Assembly (NCBI GenBank): GCA_902609535.1
Contig: CACLSF010000006.1
Coordinates: 1 to 57,925 of the forward strand
DNA length: 57,925 nt
From: an uncultured Pelagibacteraceae bacterium
GTDB taxonomy: Bacteria; Pseudomonadota; Alphaproteobacteria; Pelagibacterales; Pelagibacteraceae
Reading direction: 5' to 3'
Shown: positions 56,424 through 57,925 of the stretch, piece by piece
How the letters are laid out: each line of letters begins with the position of its first letter
Position numbering within the stretch: position 1 is the stretch's first letter
Position numbers and translations under genes: made by a program
The notes under the pieces: generated by a model
The model's database searches: none
Told to the model about the DNA's origin: nothing
Seen by the model: only the letters and a program-made list of their open reading frames with translations

Positions 56424-57194
56424 ATGAGCATCATAGATTGCAATTACTCAGTTACAGGTTCAGGACCGGCAATATTTTTAACTCATGGAGTTGGAGGTGC
56501 AGAAGATGCATGGAGATTTATAACTCCAAAGCTTAAAAGTATGTTTACAGTAGTAACATACGATTTAAGAGGGCATGGAAAATCACCTGTAGATAATAAA
56601 GATTTTAATTTAGATGACCTTGTATTAGATCTAGAAAGAGTAAGAGAAAAGACAAACATCCAAAAAGCCCATTTTATGGGACATTCTTTAGGGGGCATGA
56701 TTGCCCCTGCTTATGCTAAAAAGTTTCCTGAAAGAGTTTTGTCAGTAGGTTTATTATCAACAGTTGCAGGAAGATCTGATGAAGATAAACAAAAAGTGTG
56801 GAATGTCATTTCAGATCTAAAAAATAAGGGAGTTGAACAAACATTAAATAATCTGACCAACAGATGGTTTACAGACGATTTTATTGAAAAAAATCCGGAC
56901 CTAGTATCCAGAAGATTAAAACAGGTAATAGATACTGATAAAGATGTGTTTATAAATGTTTTTAAAATTTATGCAGAAACTGAGATGATCTCTTGGTTAA
57001 AAGATATAAAGAAACCTTGTCTATTTATGACAGGAGAAAATGATGGTGGATGTACTCCTTCTCATAACAAAAAAATGTCAAACGAGGTAAAAGATTCTAA
57101 ATTAGTTATTATACCAGAGGTAAAACACTCTTTTTTGATAGAGGCTCCTGAACAAATAGCAAATAACCTAATAGAATTTATTGAAAATATTTAA
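56424..57194 (+). CDS. Alpha/beta-fold hydrolase, module B
   Basis: 256 residues. The triad is Ser88 in G-H-S-L-G-G, an acid in the G-E-N-D-G region and His in V-K-H-S-F. An L-T-H-G-V-G oxyanion segment opens the domain. It is paralogous to the hydrolase at 42747-43520 and, like it, resembles PcaD-type lactonases. It ends tail-to-tail with the SDR gene, 4 bases between the stops. Confidence 0.9.
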   Translation: MSIIDCNYSVTGSGPAIFLTHGVGGAEDAWRFITPKLKSMFTVVTYDLRGHGKSPVDNKDFNLDDLVLDLERVREKTNIQKAHFMGHSLGGMIAPAYAKKFPERVLSVGLLSTVAGRSDEDKQKVWNVISDLKNKGVEQTLNNLTNRWFTDDFIEKNPDLVSRRLKQVIDTDKDVFINVFKIYAETEMISWLKDIKKPCLFMTGENDGGCTPSHNKKMSNEVKDSKLVIIPEVKHSFLIEAPEQIANNLIEFIENI

Positions 57195-57198
57195 AGCT

Positions 57199-57925
57199 CT
57201 AATGCATTCTTAAAGTGTTCCCATCAACGCCAACTACTTGTCCAGAAATTCTAGAAGACTCATCGGATATTAAATAACAACACATTTTACCAATATCTTT
57301 CTCATAAACCCAAGTATTCAGAGAAGTCATAGAAACAAATTCACTCTCCACAGCTTTTTTTGAAATTTTTAAAAATTTAGCTTTGTCTCTAATAACTCTT
57401 CCCATTCTATCTCCTTTTACAGTTCCAGGGCAAATTGCGTTTACTCTAATTTTAAACTTTCCTAACTCCATTGCTAAAGTTTTTGTCATTCCAACTACTG
57501 CCCACTTACTTGCTGAGTATGGAGACCTTAATGGAAATCCAAATATACCTGCTGTAGAGGATAGATTAACTATTGAGCCACCTTTATTTTTTTTTAACAT
57601 TGGGATTGCTAATTTTGAAAAAATAAAATGACTAATTACATTTATCTTTAAAGTTTGTTCCCAATCTTCTGTTTTAAGTTTATCCATAGTCCCTGTTGGG
57701 CCTGCAACTCCAACATTATTAATTAGTGCATCAATCTTTTGTGTTTTTTTTTTTATTTCTTTAAAAAAATTTATTACATCGTTTTCATTTGAGGCATCGC
57801 AATGAAAAGAAAACAACCTTTTATTATTCAAAGGATTTTTCTTTAATTTATTTATAGATTTTTTATCAACATCACAAACGAATACCTTCGCACCTTTTTC
57901 AAGACACTCTTTTGCTGTTGCCCAT
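57199..57925 (-). CDS. Short-chain dehydrogenase/reductase (5' end cut by the window edge)
   Basis: At least 242 residues are visible. The frame stays open to the window end, so the apparent start inside it is not the true one. Upstream codons read W-A-T-A-K-E-C-L-E-K-G-A-K-V-F-V-C-D-V-D, the usual sequence just after the SDR Gly-rich motif, which lies outside. Visible motifs are N-N-V-G-V-A-G, the S-S-T-A catalytic Ser region and Y-S-A-S-K with the catalytic Tyr and Lys. It oxidises an alcohol or reduces a ketone with NAD(P), substrate unknown. Confidence 0.9.
   Translation of the reverse strand, partial: WATAKECLEKGAKVFVCDVDKKSINKLKKNPLNNKRLFSFHCDASNENDVINFFKEIKKKTQKIDALINNVGVAGPTGTMDKLKTEDWEQTLKINVISHFIFSKLAIPMLKKNKGGSIVNLSSTAGIFGFPLRSPYSASKWAVVGMTKTLAMELGKFKIRVNAICPGTVKGDRMGRVIRDKAKFLKISKKAVESEFVSMTSLNTWVYEKDIGKMCCYLISDESSRISGQVVGVDGNTLRMH

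Noticed and set aside
57199-57831. SDR gene starting at the internal TTG near 57831
   Set aside because: The frame continues upstream to the window end with typical SDR sequence, so this start would remove the cofactor-binding region.

Overview
This AT-rich, very compact window looks like the chromosome of a SAR11 alphaproteobacterium (Candidatus Pelagibacter or a close relative). The evidence is the low GC, minimal intergenic space, frequent ATGA/TAATG start-stop overlaps, the protein content, and a mrp / hflK-hflC-degP-miaA / ilvBHC-leuA / mreBCD-mrdA-rodA core order that I recall from SAR11 genomes. I ran no database search. No stretch longer than about 125 bases lacks a gene. I saw no tRNA, rRNA, CRISPR array, insertion sequence or phage gene.

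Layout. (1) 1-16082 is housekeeping: a partial thyX-like end, mrp on the minus strand, then on the plus strand the FtsH-modulating HflKC complex with a DUF2065 protein and a DegP protease, miaA, the branched-chain amino acid genes ilvB-ilvH-ilvC-leuA, and the cell-elongation set mreB-mreC-mreD-mrdA-rodA. (2) 16157-25761 is a mixed set: a DadA-like FAD oxidase translationally overlapping a fused indolepyruvate ferredoxin oxidoreductase, a DMT exporter, a D-2-hydroxyacid dehydrogenase, a histone-deacetylase-fold amidohydrolase, msrB, a DUF1479 oxygenase, grxC and a TIGR03643 protein. (3) 25882-40338 is a transport island. It holds two complete branched-chain-amino-acid/amide (HAAT) ABC systems, AzlCD, two LysE-type exporters, an exported pentapeptide-repeat protein, a CsiD/GlaH glutarate 2-hydroxylase and a ProC-like reductase. 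Fourteen genes from 27891 to 39101 follow each other with gaps of at most 17 bases. One solute-binding protein sits upstream behind a strong terminator; the other is inverted at the far end.

(4) 40412-57925 is catabolic. Module A (minus strand, 46973 to 40412) encodes a luciferase-like flavin monooxygenase, a ThDP enzyme, a DUF1185 protein, an alpha/beta hydrolase, an aldehyde dehydrogenase and a DMT transporter. Module B (53485 down to 47075, plus 53515 up to 57194) reads as L-carnitine catabolism. Carnitine dehydrogenase, a BKACE (DUF849) cleavage enzyme and a betainyl-CoA-type thioesterase together would give carnitine -> 3-dehydrocarnitine -> betainyl-CoA + acetoacetate -> glycine betaine. 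It is surrounded by a GMC oxidoreductase, a TauD-type and an IPNS-type 2-oxoglutarate oxygenase, a CitE-like lyase, a class II aldolase-like protein, a second LLM monooxygenase, a second alpha/beta hydrolase and an SDR cut by the window end.

The most interesting points are the carnitine module in a streamlined organism, the uncharacterised LLM/ThDP/DUF1185/hydrolase/ALDH pathway with its paralogous LLM-hydrolase pair in module B, GlaH embedded in a transporter operon, and the absence of any recognisable DNA-binding transcription regulator across about 58 kb.
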